Part shown: piece after piece, positions 49,114 through 59,900 of the stretch
How the letters are laid out: every line of letters begins with the position of its first letter
Position numbering within the stretch: the first letter of the stretch is position 1
Assembly (NCBI RefSeq): GCF_009497895.1
Contig: NZ_CP033116.1
Span: forward strand, 1,116,001 to 1,180,000
Length of the DNA stretch: 64,000 nt
Direction: 5' to 3'
Source: Halopseudomonas pelagia
GTDB taxonomy: Bacteria > Pseudomonadota > Gammaproteobacteria > Pseudomonadales > Pseudomonadaceae
Translations under genes and position numbers: made by a program
Notes under the pieces: model-generated
The model's database searches: none
What the model was told of the DNA's origin: nothing
What the model saw: the letters and a program-made list of their open reading frames with translations, nothing else

Positions 49114-49572
49114 ATGCAGGTAGCAATACTCAGTGGTTCGGTTTTCGGTACAGCCGATATGGTCGCAGATGAGGCGGCGAGTGTGTGCTCAGGCGCCGGG
49201 TTGGACGTGGTAAGAGTCAAGCCGGCTAACGTGGACGCCATGTTGGCAGCGCAGCCAGAGAGTTTGCTGGTGTGTACGTCGACTACCGGCATGGGTGAAT
49301 TGCCTGACAGTTTTATGCCGTTCTATCTGGAATTGCAGAGCCGTTTCCCGTTGCTGACCAAGATCCCATTCGGCGTGATCGCGTTGGGTGATTCCGCCTA
49401 TGGCGACACCTTTTGCCAGGGTGGTGAGTTGATGCGTGAGCTGTTACTCGAGTTGCAGGCTGAGGAAGTTTTGCCCATGCTGCGCCTGGATGCCAGCGAA
49501 AGCGTCACCCCGGAAGTGGACGCGCAGCCTTGGCTGGAGCAATGGGTCAACACGCTCGCACAGCGCGCTTGA
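49114..49572 (+). CDS. Flavodoxin-domain protein (MioC-like)
   Basis: A 152-residue FMN-binding flavodoxin. The phosphate-binding loop is SGSVFGTADMVADE (residues 7-20), a variant of the usual TGT pattern; the FMN rings are held by the TSTTGMGELPDSF loop (near 57-69) and by GDSAYGDTFCQGG (near 94-106). Related to MioC and to PA3435 of P. aeruginosa, which also lies next to the fol genes. The start is ATG 49114 with GGGGAG nearby; the longer frame from 49015 overlaps the LOV gene leader. Partner unknown. Confidence 0.85.
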   Translation: MQVAILSGSVFGTADMVADEAASVCSGAGLDVVRVKPANVDAMLAAQPESLLVCTSTTGMGELPDSFMPFYLELQSRFPLLTKIPFGVIALGDSAYGDTFCQGGELMRELLLELQAEEVLPMLRLDASESVTPEVDAQPWLEQWVNTLAQRA

Positions 49573-49581
49573 TCGGCAGCC

Positions 49582-50337
49582 TTACACCTCGAGAGTGGTT
49601 TCCCCCGTGGCCAGCCGCGTCAGTGCAGGTTCGTCGAGTATTACAATCTGCCCATAGCGGATCTTCAACCAGCCCGCGGTTTCGAGTCGCTTGAGCAATT
49701 TGTTGATGCTTTGCCGCGAGCTGTTGAGCATCAGGCCGAGCGATTCTTGCGATAGCTGTACAGAAGGGCGGCCGCCTTCATCGTCGGTCTGGCCATAATT
49801 GTGCGCGTGCATCAGCAAGCGTTTGGCCAGACGCGATGGCAGTGGCAGCAGGGCGCTGTCTTCGAGCATGGCAAAGGAGATGCGAATGCGCCGACACAGC
49901 AAACGCATGAACAGAGGGTAGAGTTCTGGCCGTCGATCCAGCATCTGCTGAAAACCTTTGCGCGGGATCAGCAGCAATTCAGTGGGGCCGCTGGCATGCG
50001 TGTCATGCGAGCGTGGCAGCCCGTCGAATAGAGAGATCTCGCCAAACCAGCTGCCAGGGCTCAATACAGCCAACACCGCTTCACGGCCATCCGGGCCGAT
50101 ATTGCTGATACGCGCGGCGCCGCTGATGACGCCATACAAGCCGTCGGGCTCATCATCCTTGGCATAGACGCACTCGCCATCGTCCAACTGACGGATTCTT
50201 GCCAGCGCGAGCATTTCTTCCAGGCAGTATTCCGGGAGCTCATTGAACCAGCGATTGTTCTGCAGCAGCTTGGATAGTTTGCCGTCATCCACTGATGCGG
50301 CGACTGTAACCTGCTTGACAGTCCGCTTTGCTGTCAC
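49582..50337 (-). CDS. Crp/Fnr family transcriptional regulator
   Basis: A 251-residue regulator with an N-terminal cyclic-nucleotide-like domain (about 20-150; GAARISNIGPDGREAVLAVLSPGSWFGEISLFDGLPRSHD shows the conserved GxxFGE turn) and a C-terminal Crp-type helix-turn-helix (about 175-235; LSQESLGLMLNSSRQSINKLLKRLETAGWL). It has no iron-sulfur cysteines of Fnr. The ligand and target genes are unknown. It is convergent with the flavodoxin gene (10-bp gap) and divergent from the aldolase gene. Confidence 0.88.
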   Translation of the reverse strand: MTAKRTVKQVTVAASVDDGKLSKLLQNNRWFNELPEYCLEEMLALARIRQLDDGECVYAKDDEPDGLYGVISGAARISNIGPDGREAVLAVLSPGSWFGEISLFDGLPRSHDTHASGPTELLLIPRKGFQQMLDRRPELYPLFMRLLCRRIRISFAMLEDSALLPLPSRLAKRLLMHAHNYGQTDDEGGRPSVQLSQESLGLMLNSSRQSINKLLKRLETAGWLKIRYGQIVILDEPALTRLATGETTLEV

Positions 50338-50457
50338 CGTCTAGACTCTCTCTTATATTGAACGTCCCATAGTATGCCGCAACTGGCTAGGGATGTGACA
50401 AGCATTGGGCGCCTGGTGCAGCTCCCATATTTTATCTCATACAAGAGGACAAAGCCG

Positions 50458-51231
50458 ATGAACGCATTTCAGTCGTTGCCAGTGGTTAATCTGCAGGATC
50501 AAGTCAGCGCTGAAGAGTGGCAGACACGAGTTGATCTGGCCGCCTGCTATCGTTTGATTGCGATGTACGGCTGGGATGACGTGGTCTTCACCCACGTATC
50601 AGCCAAAATCCCTGGCACCGAACATTTTCTGATCAACCCTTACGGTTTGATGTTCGAGGAGATGACTGCGTCCAATCTGGTCAAGATCGATCTGCAGGGT
50701 AACAAGCTGTCGGATACGCCCTACGATATCAATCCAGCCGGTTTCACCATTCACAGCGCCGTGCACGAAGTCCGTCATGATGCCGGCTGTGTGCTGCATA
50801 CGCATACCGCGGATGGTGTCGGTGTTTCTGCGCAGAAAAATGGCATTCTGCCGATTTCCCAGCAATCGATTTTCGTATTGAGCAGCCTGGCCTATCACGA
50901 TTACGAAGGTGTGGCGCTGAATGATGAAGAAAAGGCACGGCTGCAGGCAGACCTAGGCAACGCAAATAATATGGTTCTGCGAAATCACGGCCTGATGACC
51001 TGTGGCAAGTCAGTCGCCGAAGCCTTTCTGACCATGTACACGTTGCAACGTTGCTGTGAGATTCAGGTCAGTGCCCAGGCTGGCGGCGGTGACCTGATTC
51101 CGATCCCGCAGCAGATCCTTGATGGCGCCCGCGAGAGCATGCGCAAGGTCACCAAGGGTGCTGGCGCCAATCTGGCCTGGCCGGCGTTGCTGCGCAAGTT
51201 GCAGCGCGTCAACCCCGGCTTCGATCAGTGA
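50458..51231 (+). CDS. Class II aldolase/adducin family protein
   Basis: A 257-residue member of the zinc-dependent class II aldolase fold. The metal ligands lie in HTHTADG (near residues 108-113) and in LRNHGLMTCG (His near 173). FTHVSAKIPG and LINPYGLMFEEMTASNLVKID match the N-terminal substrate region. Lacks a clear substrate assignment. The start is ATG 50458 with AAGAGGA upstream; the longer frame from 50374 has no family sequence. P. aeruginosa PA3430 is an equivalent gene near the fol genes. Confidence 0.88.
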   Translation: MNAFQSLPVVNLQDQVSAEEWQTRVDLAACYRLIAMYGWDDVVFTHVSAKIPGTEHFLINPYGLMFEEMTASNLVKIDLQGNKLSDTPYDINPAGFTIHSAVHEVRHDAGCVLHTHTADGVGVSAQKNGILPISQQSIFVLSSLAYHDYEGVALNDEEKARLQADLGNANNMVLRNHGLMTCGKSVAEAFLTMYTLQRCCEIQVSAQAGGGDLIPIPQQILDGARESMRKVTKGAGANLAWPALLRKLQRVNPGFDQ

Positions 51232-51243
51232 AAGCCTAACGGC

Positions 51244-52020
51244 TTAGTTGCTCTCCTCGCGCAAGAACACCAGCTTGTCATCTGATGAGCTGGCTGCATC
51301 AAAGCGGTAGCCGTCCAGGTCGAAGTTTTTCAACTGTTCGGGATCGGTAATGCGTTCCTTGATCACGTAGCGCGCCATCAGGCCGCGGGCCTTCTTGGCG
51401 TAGAAGCTGATGATCTTGTACTGGCCGTTTTTCTGATCCTTGAATACGGTATCGATCACTCGCGCCTTCAATGCCTTGGGTTTTACCGCGCCAAAGTACT
51501 CCTGAGAAGCCAGATTCAACAGGACATCGTCGCCCTGTTTCTTCAGGTCCTTGTTCAGCCACTCGCTGATGTGTTCGCCCCAGAAACTGTACAGATCCTT
51601 GCCGCGCGGGTTGGCCAATTTGGTACCCATTTCCAGGCGGTAGGGCTGCATCATGTCCAGCGGACGCAGCAGGCCGTATAAGCCTGACAACATGCGCAGA
51701 TGCTGCTGGGCAAAGGCAAAGTCTTCCTCGGTAAAATCTTCCGCCGCCAATCCGGTATACACGTCACCCTTGAAGGCGAGTAACGCCTGCTTGCTGTTGG
51801 CCTTGGTAAATCGGCCGCTCCAGCTGCCATAGCGGGCCACGTTCAAGCTGGCCAGCTTGTCGGACAGCGACATCAGCTCGGCGATATCCTGCGGCGACTT
51901 TTCCTGGAGAATGTCGATCAGCTCGCGGCTGTGTTCGAGAAAACGCGGCTTGGTATGGGTGCTGGTGACCGGGGGTGTTTCGTAATCAAGGGTTTTGGCG
52001 GGCGAGATAACCAACAGCAT
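51244..52020 (-). CDS. yaaA: Peroxide stress protein YaaA
   Basis: A 258-residue YaaA (DUF328), a protein that binds iron or DNA and limits oxidative damage in E. coli, where it belongs to the OxyR regulon. The start, [17 protein letters not shown], the [14 protein letters not shown] segment and [25 protein letters not shown] near the middle are typical, as is the late [20 protein letters not shown] lies six bases before the ATG. Located in front of PhoH-like gene, with a palindromic repeat between them. Confidence 0.94.
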   Translation of the reverse strand: MLLVISPAKTLDYETPPVTSTHTKPRFLEHSRELIDILQEKSPQDIAELMSLSDKLASLNVARYGSWSGRFTKANSKQALLAFKGDVYTGLAAEDFTEEDFAFAQQHLRMLSGLYGLLRPLDMMQPYRLEMGTKLANPRGKDLYSFWGEHISEWLNKDLKKQGDDVLLNLASQEYFGAVKPKALKARVIDTVFKDQKNGQYKIISFYAKKARGLMARYVIKERITDPEQLKNFDLDGYRFDAASSSDDKLVFLREESN

Positions 52021-52104
52021 AAAAAACCTCCGTATATGACTGGAGGCTATTATGCCGGATTGCCCTTAGCTGTGCTCTGCATTGGCTTGATAGGCGTTGG
52101 TAAT

Positions 52105-52224
52105 AGCGGCAAGCGGCAAGCCCCAAGCTACAAGAGGAAAAAATAAAGCCCCTGGTTTTCCTGGTCACTGAAGTTTGACGCAGGAACGCCAGGGGACACT
52201 ATCTTTGGCTTGCAGCTTGCAGCT
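52105..52224. repeat. Palindromic dispersed repeat, copy B (120 bp)
   Basis: AGCGGCAAGCGGCAAGCC (52105-52122) and GGCTTGCAGCTTGCAGCT (52207-52224) are inverted repeats with 16 of 18 matches. Between them CCCCTGG and CCAGGGG, plus CCTG and CAGG, form an inner hairpin. The arms match those of the copy at 18947-19052. The right arm ends one base before the stop codon of the PhoH-like gene. Confidence 0.8.
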
Positions 52225-52225
52225 C

Positions 52226-53614
52226 CTAAAGGTGCGTTTCTGCGTATTCCGCCAGTATCGAGCGGGGTACGCCCTGCAGGTGGATATGTACGCCGTGGGG
52301 GAAGTCCTTGAAGCATTCGGTCAGGTAGGTCAGGCCTGAACTGGTGGCATTCAGGTAGGGGGTATCGATCTGCGCCAGGTTGCCCAGGCAGACCACTTTC
52401 GAGCCGCTACCGGCACGGGTGATGATCGTCTTGATCTGGTGCGGGGTCAGGTTCTGGCTCTCGTCGATCAGGATAAAACTCTGCTGGAAGCTGCGCCCGC
52501 GGATGTAGTTGAGCGACTTGAACTGCAAGGGAACGCGGTCGAGTATGTAGTCCACGCTGCCGTGGGTACACTCGTCATCCATATGCAGAGCTTCGAGGTT
52601 ATCAGTTATAGCGCCGAGCCAGGGCTCCATCTTTTCCGCTTCGGTACCGGGCAGAAAGCCTATATCTTCATCCAGCCCCTGCGTACTGCGGGTGGCGATG
52701 ATACGTCGGTAGGTCTTGCTGACCATGGTCTGTTCGATGGCCGCTGCCAGCGCCAGAATGGTTTTACCGGATCCGGCCGCGCCGGTCAGGTTGACCAGAT
52801 GAATGTCTGGATCGAGCAGGGCATACATGGCCAGCGCCTGAAATACGTCCCTTGGCCGTAAGCCCCAGGCCTCCTGATGCATCAGCTGCTCCTGATGCAA
52901 ATCGCGCAGGCTCATATGGTCGCCCTGAATCGATTTCACCCAGCCGATAAAGCCCTGATCATCGATGATGAAATCGTTGATATGCAAGGCTGGCACGTTG
53001 TCGATCAACTGCACGTCGTGCACGGTCTTGCCCAGGCGTTGATGGGTTTCCACGCGCTTGACGCGGTCCCAGAAGGATCCTTCAACCTGATGGTATCCGC
53101 GGGCTAACAGAGAGATATCATCGAGTAGCTGATCGGTTTGATAGTCCTCGGCATCGATGCCGCAGGCGCGCGCCTTCAGGCGCATGTTGATATCTTTGGA
53201 TACCAGCACCACGCGAGAATCGGGATGTTTGTGCTGCAATTGGCAGAGCTGGTTGATGATCTTGTTGTCGTTCAGATCGTTGGGCAGGCAGTGTGCCGGA
53301 ATCGGTGTCTTGTCCATCAGAATGGCCAGAGTGCCATTCGGACCCAGCTTGCCTCGCTGGATCGGCACGCCTTTTTCTACCTGGTCAGGGGGAGCATCGG
53401 CGAGGGTCTTGTCTATCAATCTGATGGCCTGGCGACAATCAGCGGCAGTGCTGGCTTTACCTGATTTGAGTTTGTCGAGTTCTTCCAGAACGGTCATCGG
53501 GATGATGACGTGGTGTTCTTCAAAGTTCAGCAGAGCGTTGGGATCGTGGATGAGGACGTTGGTGTCGAGAACATAGAAGGTATGTCGTGTCGGTCCGCAC
53601 GCTTCCATATGCAA
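52226..53614 (-). CDS. PIN-PhoH2 family ATPase (PhoH-like)
   Basis: A 462-residue fusion of an N-terminal PIN ribonuclease domain (about 10-155; VLDTNVLIHDP with Asp17, then EELDKLK and the SKDINMRLKA core) and a C-terminal PhoH ATPase (about 235-455; Walker A LTGAAGSGKT at 277-285, and the DESQNLTPHQ Walker B). PhoH2 proteins act as RNA helicases and sequence-specific RNases in toxin-like roles. GTG/ATG choices near the start do not change the domains. Co-directional with rhlB upstream, 260 bp away. Confidence 0.93.
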   Translation of the reverse strand: MHMEACGPTRHTFYVLDTNVLIHDPNALLNFEEHHVIIPMTVLEELDKLKSGKASTAADCRQAIRLIDKTLADAPPDQVEKGVPIQRGKLGPNGTLAILMDKTPIPAHCLPNDLNDNKIINQLCQLQHKHPDSRVVLVSKDINMRLKARACGIDAEDYQTDQLLDDISLLARGYHQVEGSFWDRVKRVETHQRLGKTVHDVQLIDNVPALHINDFIIDDQGFIGWVKSIQGDHMSLRDLHQEQLMHQEAWGLRPRDVFQALAMYALLDPDIHLVNLTGAAGSGKTILALAAAIEQTMVSKTYRRIIATRSTQGLDEDIGFLPGTEAEKMEPWLGAITDNLEALHMDDECTHGSVDYILDRVPLQFKSLNYIRGRSFQQSFILIDESQNLTPHQIKTIITRAGSGSKVVCLGNLAQIDTPYLNATSSGLTYLTECFKDFPHGVHIHLQGVPRSILAEYAETHL

Positions 53615-53877
53615 TTACCTCGCAAGTGCCATTTTACGAGACTGTATCAGGCGCTTGAGCTGCGCCTGGCAGTCCGCGGGCCGACTCGATAGGCCATCAG
53701 GTATCAGAGGATCACCTTGAGGATTCGGTCGGTTGACCGATATATAGCGCAGTTCAAATGACCTTCACAAGCGCAAAAAAGCCAAACTGGAAATAAATAT
53801 TGCAGGCGACGAACGGGGATGTTCAGGGGCCAAAAAACCACGTTATAGTCATTGGCCCGGTGAGATGAAAAACGCTG
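53615..53877. other. Intergenic region between rhlB and the PhoH-like gene (263 bp)
   Basis: No gene is visible. It should hold the promoter for the PhoH-like gene and the end of rhlB transcription. I see no strong hairpin with a T run and no clear promoter pair. Confidence 0.4.
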
Positions 53878-55434
53878 TTAGCGCCGGTTTCCCCGCTGTC
53901 CGTCACGTCCACTTGCGCGTTTCTTGTTGGCTGCCGCCGCTGCGGCCTGCTCGGCTTCGTTGGCATCGCTGGCGGCTTTCTCGTCGGCGCTCTGGTGGCG
54001 CTGAGGCAGGGCTTTGAGTAGATGCATTTCCGGCGGAATACATACCAGCTTATTGCCCAATAGCGCTTCAATGGGCGGAATCTGGAATGCATCATCCTCG
54101 CAGGCAAAACTGATAGACGTACCTTTGGCGCCGGCTCGGCCAGTGCGGCCAATGCGGTGTACGTAATCTTCAGGGTCATCCGGCAAGGTGTAATTGATCA
54201 CATGACTGATGCCGTCGACGTGAATGCCTCGGCCGGCCACGTCCGTAGCAACCAGCACGCGCAGGCTGCCATCCTTGAAACTGTCCAGGGTGCGCACGCG
54301 CTTTTGCTGTGGCACATCACCGGACAATTGGGCGGCATTGATGCCATCGCGTACCAGCCTTTCCTGAATGCGGCGAACCTGATCCTTGCGATTGGCGAAC
54401 ACCATGACTCGGGTCAGATCGAGTTGGGTGATCAGGTTGTACAGCAGCTTGTACTTGTCGCTGCCGGTCACGGCGTACACCTGCTGATCGACGTTCTCCG
54501 AGGCGGCACGCTCTGGCTCAATCTCGACGATGGCCGGATCCTGGGTCCATTGCTGGGACAGGTTCATCACGTCGTCGCTGAAGGTGGCTGAGAACAGCAG
54601 CGTCTGGCGGTCACCCTTGCGCGGGGTCTGGCGGATGATCTGCCGTACTTGCGGAATAAAGCCCATATCCAGCATGCGGTCGGCCTCATCCAGGATCAAT
54701 ACCTCGATCAGATCCAGATGCACTTCACCGCGGTTGCAGAAGTCCAGCAGACGGCCCGGGGTGGCCACCAGAATGTCGCAATGCTGCTTTTCCAGCTGCT
54801 TGATCTGTTTGTCGAAATCCATGCCGCCGACAAAAGCCATCACGTTTAACGGGCAATGCTTGGTCAGGCCTACTGCATCGTTGGCAATCTGCATCACCAG
54901 TTCGCGGGTCGGCGCGATGATCAGCGCACGCGGCTCGCCCATAAAGCGCTCATCCGGCGGGGGCGTTTCCAGCAGTTGAGTGATGGTCGAGATCAGAAAC
55001 GCAGCTGTTTTGCCGGTACCGGTCTGTGCCCGGCCGATGGCATCCTGGCCCTTGAGCGTGCTGCCCAGTACCTGTGCCTGAATCGGTGTGCAGTAACTGA
55101 AGCCCTGATCCTGAATCGCGCGCATCAGGCTGTCGGGCAGGTCGAAATCATGAAAGCGGGTTTTGCCTTCGGCCGGCTCGACTGAGAAGTCCTCGCGTGC
55201 CCAGGGTGTAATGGGCTCAACCGGTGGCGCCGCTGGCTTGTCTTTGCGCGGTCGCTGTTTGCCAGCCAAGCGGCCATTGGCAGTATTGTTGGCAACGGTA
55301 TTTGCGGCAACAGACGGGCTTTTTCTTGCGTCAGCGGCAGAGCTAGTACGAGGGCTAGATGTGGCAGGCTGCGGCTGGGCTTGAGGCTTGTCTTGCGGCT
55401 TGAACAGACTCTTCAGTGCTTTGAGCACAGGCAT
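53878..55434 (-). CDS. rhlB: ATP-dependent RNA helicase RhlB
   Basis: A 518-residue DEAD-box helicase. The N-terminal 85 residues are a Pro/Ala/Ser-rich and Lys-rich extension. The core has the Q-motif region [10 protein letters not shown], Walker [30 protein letters not shown] (DEAD), SAT, and [10 protein letters not shown], so both RecA domains are complete. The tail is Ala-rich and ends with an Arg/Gly segment. RhlB is the helicase of the RNA degradosome; pseudomonads carry this longer form. The start ATG 55434 has AGAGATG nearby. It is downstream of the esterase on the same strand but separated by 107 bp. Confidence 0.93.
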   Translation of the reverse strand: MPVLKALKSLFKPQDKPQAQPQPATSSPRTSSAADARKSPSVAANTVANNTANGRLAGKQRPRKDKPAAPPVEPITPWAREDFSVEPAEGKTRFHDFDLPDSLMRAIQDQGFSYCTPIQAQVLGSTLKGQDAIGRAQTGTGKTAAFLISTITQLLETPPPDERFMGEPRALIIAPTRELVMQIANDAVGLTKHCPLNVMAFVGGMDFDKQIKQLEKQHCDILVATPGRLLDFCNRGEVHLDLIEVLILDEADRMLDMGFIPQVRQIIRQTPRKGDRQTLLFSATFSDDVMNLSQQWTQDPAIVEIEPERAASENVDQQVYAVTGSDKYKLLYNLITQLDLTRVMVFANRKDQVRRIQERLVRDGINAAQLSGDVPQQKRVRTLDSFKDGSLRVLVATDVAGRGIHVDGISHVINYTLPDDPEDYVHRIGRTGRAGAKGTSISFACEDDAFQIPPIEALLGNKLVCIPPEMHLLKALPQRHQSADEKAASDANEAEQAAAAAANKKRASGRDGQRGNRR

Positions 55435-55541
55435 CTCTCAGTGTGGGCAAATGGATATTCACCCAGCAGTGTACTGCAACGTTTTGTATTCGCGAAGCCC
55501 TGGCCGGTTAATTTTTGACCAATCCGGCCGGGGCATTCGGA

Positions 55542-56198
55542 TTACAGTGCCAGGCGGGTGACCAACCACTGCCGAATGTCGGCAATCTGTGCTGGGCAGA
55601 CTTCGTGGCCCATCGGGTAGTCATGCCATTCAACCTGATGGCCAGCGGCTTCCAGCACGTCATGTGCCTGGCGGCCCAGAGTGGTTTTGACCATCTCGTC
55701 GTTCAAACCGTGAGCGCAGAACACCGCCAGCGGTCGTGCGGTTTTACCCTCGACCAGGGTGTCCAGAGTGGGGCCGTAGGTAGACAAAGCCATGACGCCG
55801 CCCAGAGTCAGATCACTTTGCATCGCAGCATGCAAGACCACGGCGCCGCCCTGGGAAAAGCCGGCAAGGATGATGTGTTCTGCCGGCACGCCGGCGGCAA
55901 TCTGCTGGTTAACCAGGCTCAGAACCGTGTCCGCCGATTCCTGCATTTGTTCGTGGCTGATCGCCCGCGCGGGAGCCATGCCCAGGATGTCGTACCAACT
56001 GGGCATCGGGAAACCACCATTGATGGTGACCGGCCGCGTTGGCGCCTGGGGAAAAATAAAGCGAATGCCGTGATCATCTGGCAGATCCAGGGCATCGACT
56101 ACCGGAACAAAGTCGAAACGGTCGGCGCCCAGACCGTGCAGCCAGATAACGCAGTGGCGGGTCGTGGTAGAGGGTTCGATGACATGCGGCTGTGACAT
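55542..56198 (-). CDS. Carboxylesterase (alpha/beta hydrolase, estB type)
   Basis: A 218-residue cytoplasmic esterase of the alpha/beta fold (phospholipase/carboxylesterase family, as P. fluorescens EstB and human APT1). The nucleophile elbow is GFSQGG near residue 115, the acid likely the Asp in HGLNDEM near 168-174, and the catalytic His in YPMGHEV near 200. HGLGAD near residue 21 forms the oxyanion hole. Likely substrate is short-chain or acyl esters. Close to rhlB in P. aeruginosa as well. Confidence 0.92.
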   Translation of the reverse strand: MSQPHVIEPSTTTRHCVIWLHGLGADRFDFVPVVDALDLPDDHGIRFIFPQAPTRPVTINGGFPMPSWYDILGMAPARAISHEQMQESADTVLSLVNQQIAAGVPAEHIILAGFSQGGAVVLHAAMQSDLTLGGVMALSTYGPTLDTLVEGKTARPLAVFCAHGLNDEMVKTTLGRQAHDVLEAAGHQVEWHDYPMGHEVCPAQIADIRQWLVTRLAL

Positions 56199-56236
56199 GA
56201 GTAATTCCTTGTGGGGAAACGGACTGGGATACGCAC

Positions 56237-56803
56237 TCAGGCGCGCGACATGAATTTCCCGGTTTCGGTATTGATGCGCAGTGTCTCGCCCGTTTCCAGA
56301 TATTCAGGGATCTGAATTTCCAGGCCGGTAGCGAAACGAGCCGTCTTGGTTCGGGCGCTGGCGGAGGAGCCTTTAATCGCCGGCGGTGTTTCTTCGATGG
56401 GCATTTCCACTACCGCGGGTAACTCCACGCCAACCAGGTTGCCCTCGACAATCAGGCCGTACAGACCGGCGATACCGTCGTGCAGGTAAGGAATCTGATC
56501 TTCCAGCTGCTCTGCCGTCAGGGTGTACTGGCTGAAGTCCTCATTGTCCATAAAGGTGTAGCCGTCAGCGTCGAGATAGAGAAACTGCACAGCGCGCTTC
56601 TGAAAGTCGATAGAGGCGAGCATGTCATCGCCGGTCAGGCTCTGGTCCAACTTCTGCTTGGTCTGCACATGGTTGAAACGCACCTTGTACAGGGTCGTAC
56701 CGCTGCGCGACGAAGGGCTTTTCACTTCGATATGCGAGACGATGTACGGCTGGCTGTTGATCTGGACGATCTGGCCTTTTTTCAGTTCGGCGGCTCTGGG
56801 CAT
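56237..56803 (-). CDS. efpL: Elongation factor P-like protein EfpL (YeiP)
   Basis: A 188-residue EF-P paralogue with three OB-type domains. The position that in EF-P carries the modified Lys/Arg lies in the loop KSPSSRSG, with Arg33 at its tip, as in EfpL/YeiP, which relieves ribosome stalling at proline and other motifs without modification. The C-terminal domain GDT-like segment and GLEIQIPEYLETGETLRINTETG are typical. The start is ATG 56803; the longer frame to 57112 overlaps the MscK gene and is rejected. Confidence 0.9.
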   Translation of the reverse strand: MPRAAELKKGQIVQINSQPYIVSHIEVKSPSSRSGTTLYKVRFNHVQTKQKLDQSLTGDDMLASIDFQKRAVQFLYLDADGYTFMDNEDFSQYTLTAEQLEDQIPYLHDGIAGLYGLIVEGNLVGVELPAVVEMPIEETPPAIKGSSASARTKTARFATGLEIQIPEYLETGETLRINTETGKFMSRA

Positions 56804-56909
56804 GGAACGGCATACTCGGGTGGAAGTTGAAGAGGGATATTGTGCGGGTATTTGTATGAAGGCATCAAGCGCCGGGGGTGGGGCCCCGGCGCAGCGGATC
56901 AACGGTGTT

Positions 56910-59900
56910 TTAGAGCGACGCGGGGCTATCAGGCTGGGGTGATTCAGGCTCTGGAGGCTTTTCGTCGAGCAATTGGCTGAGTACCTTTTTTTCAACTCCT
57001 GAGCTGGTGCGCAGATTGATATCCAGTTGGCGGAAGGCGATCTCAATGCCATTCTCCTCGAACAAGCGGTCAATTTCCCGGTTGATTTCATCGATGGCCA
57101 TATTCCGGTCAATCAGCTCGCGCACGTGAATGCGCAATTCATGCTCAAGCGTGGAGTCACTGAAGTTGAGAAACAACACCAGCGGCTCGGGGTCCTTCAG
57201 TACCCGGGGGTTGCTGGTGGCCGCCTGCATCATCAGTTCCTTGGTTTTTGCCAGGTCAGAGCCGTAGGCCACGCCGACCTTGATGATCACCCGGGTAATG
57301 GTATCCGAGAGCGACCAGTTGATCAGGTGGTCGGTCACGAAGGTCTTGTTCGGAACGATGATTTCCTTGCGGTCAAAGTCGGTGATGGTAGTGGCGCGAA
57401 TACGTATGCGATTGACGGTGCCGGACAGCTCCCCGATGGTCACCACATCGCCGATACGGATAGGCTTTTCAAACAGGATGATCAGACCGGACACGAAGTT
57501 GGCGAAAATTTCCTGGAGGCCGAAACCCAGGCCGACACTGAGCGCCGCTACCAGCCATTGGAGCTTGTCCCAACTGACCCCAAGTGCGGACAGACCGCTG
57601 ATAACACCGATACTGACGATGATGTAGCTAAGCAACGTGGTTATGGCGTAGCTGCTGCCCTGTTCCAGCTTCATGCGCGACAGCACCAGAATCTCCAGTA
57701 GGCCGGGCAGGTTGCGCGCCAGCGTCACGGTGAAGACCACTATCAGCAGCGCTCCCAGTACGTCTCCGGCGGTCATCGCTGTGGTAGACGGATTTTCCGG
57801 TGTACCGCTGGCGTACTCCCACAGGGTGACCGACTCCAGATAATAGGCCGCACTGATCAGATCGGACCAGACGAAATAGACCAAAATGCCAAACAGCACG
57901 AGAATACCCAGTTTGGTCAGGCGCAAGGACTGCTGGTTGATCTGCTGAATATCCATCTCGGGGATTTCGATCCCGGCTTCGTTCTCCTGGCCTTCACGGT
58001 TCTGCGCAGCTTCGCGCTTGGCCATCGCCCGTTGATAGGCCAGCCGGCGGCCGGCGACGCTCAGATTGCGGACTACGGTGCCCTCGACCAGCATCCACAG
58101 CACAATCAGGTACAGCGTATCGATAAAGCGGTCGGCGAGTTTTGTCGAGGTGTAGTGATAGCCCCAATAGGTCATGCCCGCCAGCGCCAGTGGTGTCAGC
58201 GTCAGTACCAGCATGGCGGTGAAGTGCAGCACGCGGGAGTTGTACAGCGGCTCGCTGCGCCACATCATCCGCCCCAGCAAACCGGACAGCACCAGCATGC
58301 CGGTCATCATCAGCAATCGGCCGATGACGTCGTTGGTCTGCTGCTCGGGTACTTCTGCATTCAGGCTGATGATCAGCACCACGGGCAGGGTGATCCAGGC
58401 AAGGTTGCGAGTCAGCCGATGCAGCCGGTGCACCAGCCTGGCTTCCCAGCGGAAATGCCGCACAGCGATGCCCTTCGGGTCCAGCACCCGATACAGCAAA
58501 TGCAGAACGAACCAGGCTACCGACAGCTTCAGAAGGGCCGCACCGATGACCGGCATACCGGCATCTTCGCTACGCCCCAGCAGCGTGCCCAGTGCCGCCA
58601 GTACCACGGGCACCGGCAGCACGTTCAATGCACTGAGCGCAATGGCCTTGGGCGTATGGTAGACAGTATCGCGACGGAAGTGGCCGACATCCTCATTCAG
58701 GGTAAACAGCCGTTGCTTGATCCTTTTCCTGTATGCGGTATGCACCACTACCAGCAGTGCGAGCACTAGCAGCCAGGGCCATTTTTCCTCCAGCGCGACG
58801 AACGCATGCCTGGCCTGTGTTGCCAGTTGCATATCGCTCACCTGCTGCTGGGCCTGCTCGGCAAATGAAGTGACCCAGGCACGGTCTATCCGTCGGTTGC
58901 TGGCAACCCAGAACAGCTGGTCGTCAATGGTGCGTCTGAGGTCACCGCTCAGCTGCTGCAACTGGCGCTGATTGATCTGCAGCGTGATGGCCTGGCTGAG
59001 CAGAGTATTGATGTTGTTGCTGAGCTGGTCGACCAGATTGGTACGGCTTTCGATCACCAGCTGCATATCGTCCCGCAGGTTGTCCCGCAGGTCTTCGGGT
59101 AACCGGCCGAGCAATTCATCCAGATAGACCTGGGGTCTGCCGAGTTCGTCGCGCAGGCTGGTGAGTTCAAACTGGCGCAAGCGCAAATCGGCGATCTGGT
59201 CGGCGACGCTGGCGTCCAGCCGCACATTGGGTAGAGCGCGCTTTTGCTGATGGAGTATTCGCGATAGCAACACACTGCCTTCCAGTACGTCTATCTGCTG
59301 CTCCAAGGCGCGGTCGATCTGGGTCATGCTTTCGATCTGTTGCAACGTTTGGATGTTCTTGCTGGTCAGCTCGCCGACCCGCGTGGTCGCGGCAAGCAGT
59401 TCTTCACTCAGGCGTTGGTTGAGGCCGCCTTGTTCGCGCAACAGTTCGTTTTCGGTGGTTTCCAGGGCTTCTGTCGCTTCGCTGACCGTCTGTTCAGACT
59501 GGCTGCGACGCTTCTCATTGATCACCTCTTGAAGGATGCCCACCTCGCGCTCGATATCATCAATCTGCTGTTTGAGCAGATCGCGTTTCTGCGTGGCCAG
59601 GTCCTGCAGAACGCTATTGGCGTTCAGTTGCCGACGCATAAAGCGATTAGTCAGTTGCAGACTTTCCTGCTCGGCGGTGAGCATGCGCAGGTTGGCCTGG
59701 TTGATGCGCGTGTCCGGTTGCCGCTGCAATATGCGGATCTGCTCGACAATCGCCTGCTCACGGGTCTGGTTGGCCGACACTTGTGCCTGGGTGCGTTCCG
59801 GTCGCGTCTGGGCGGCGATAAGGTCGCTATTGACGCTGGTCAGGTCATTTTGCCAGGTGAACATCTGGCCGACCTTTTCGCCGAGCAGATCTTCCAGCGA

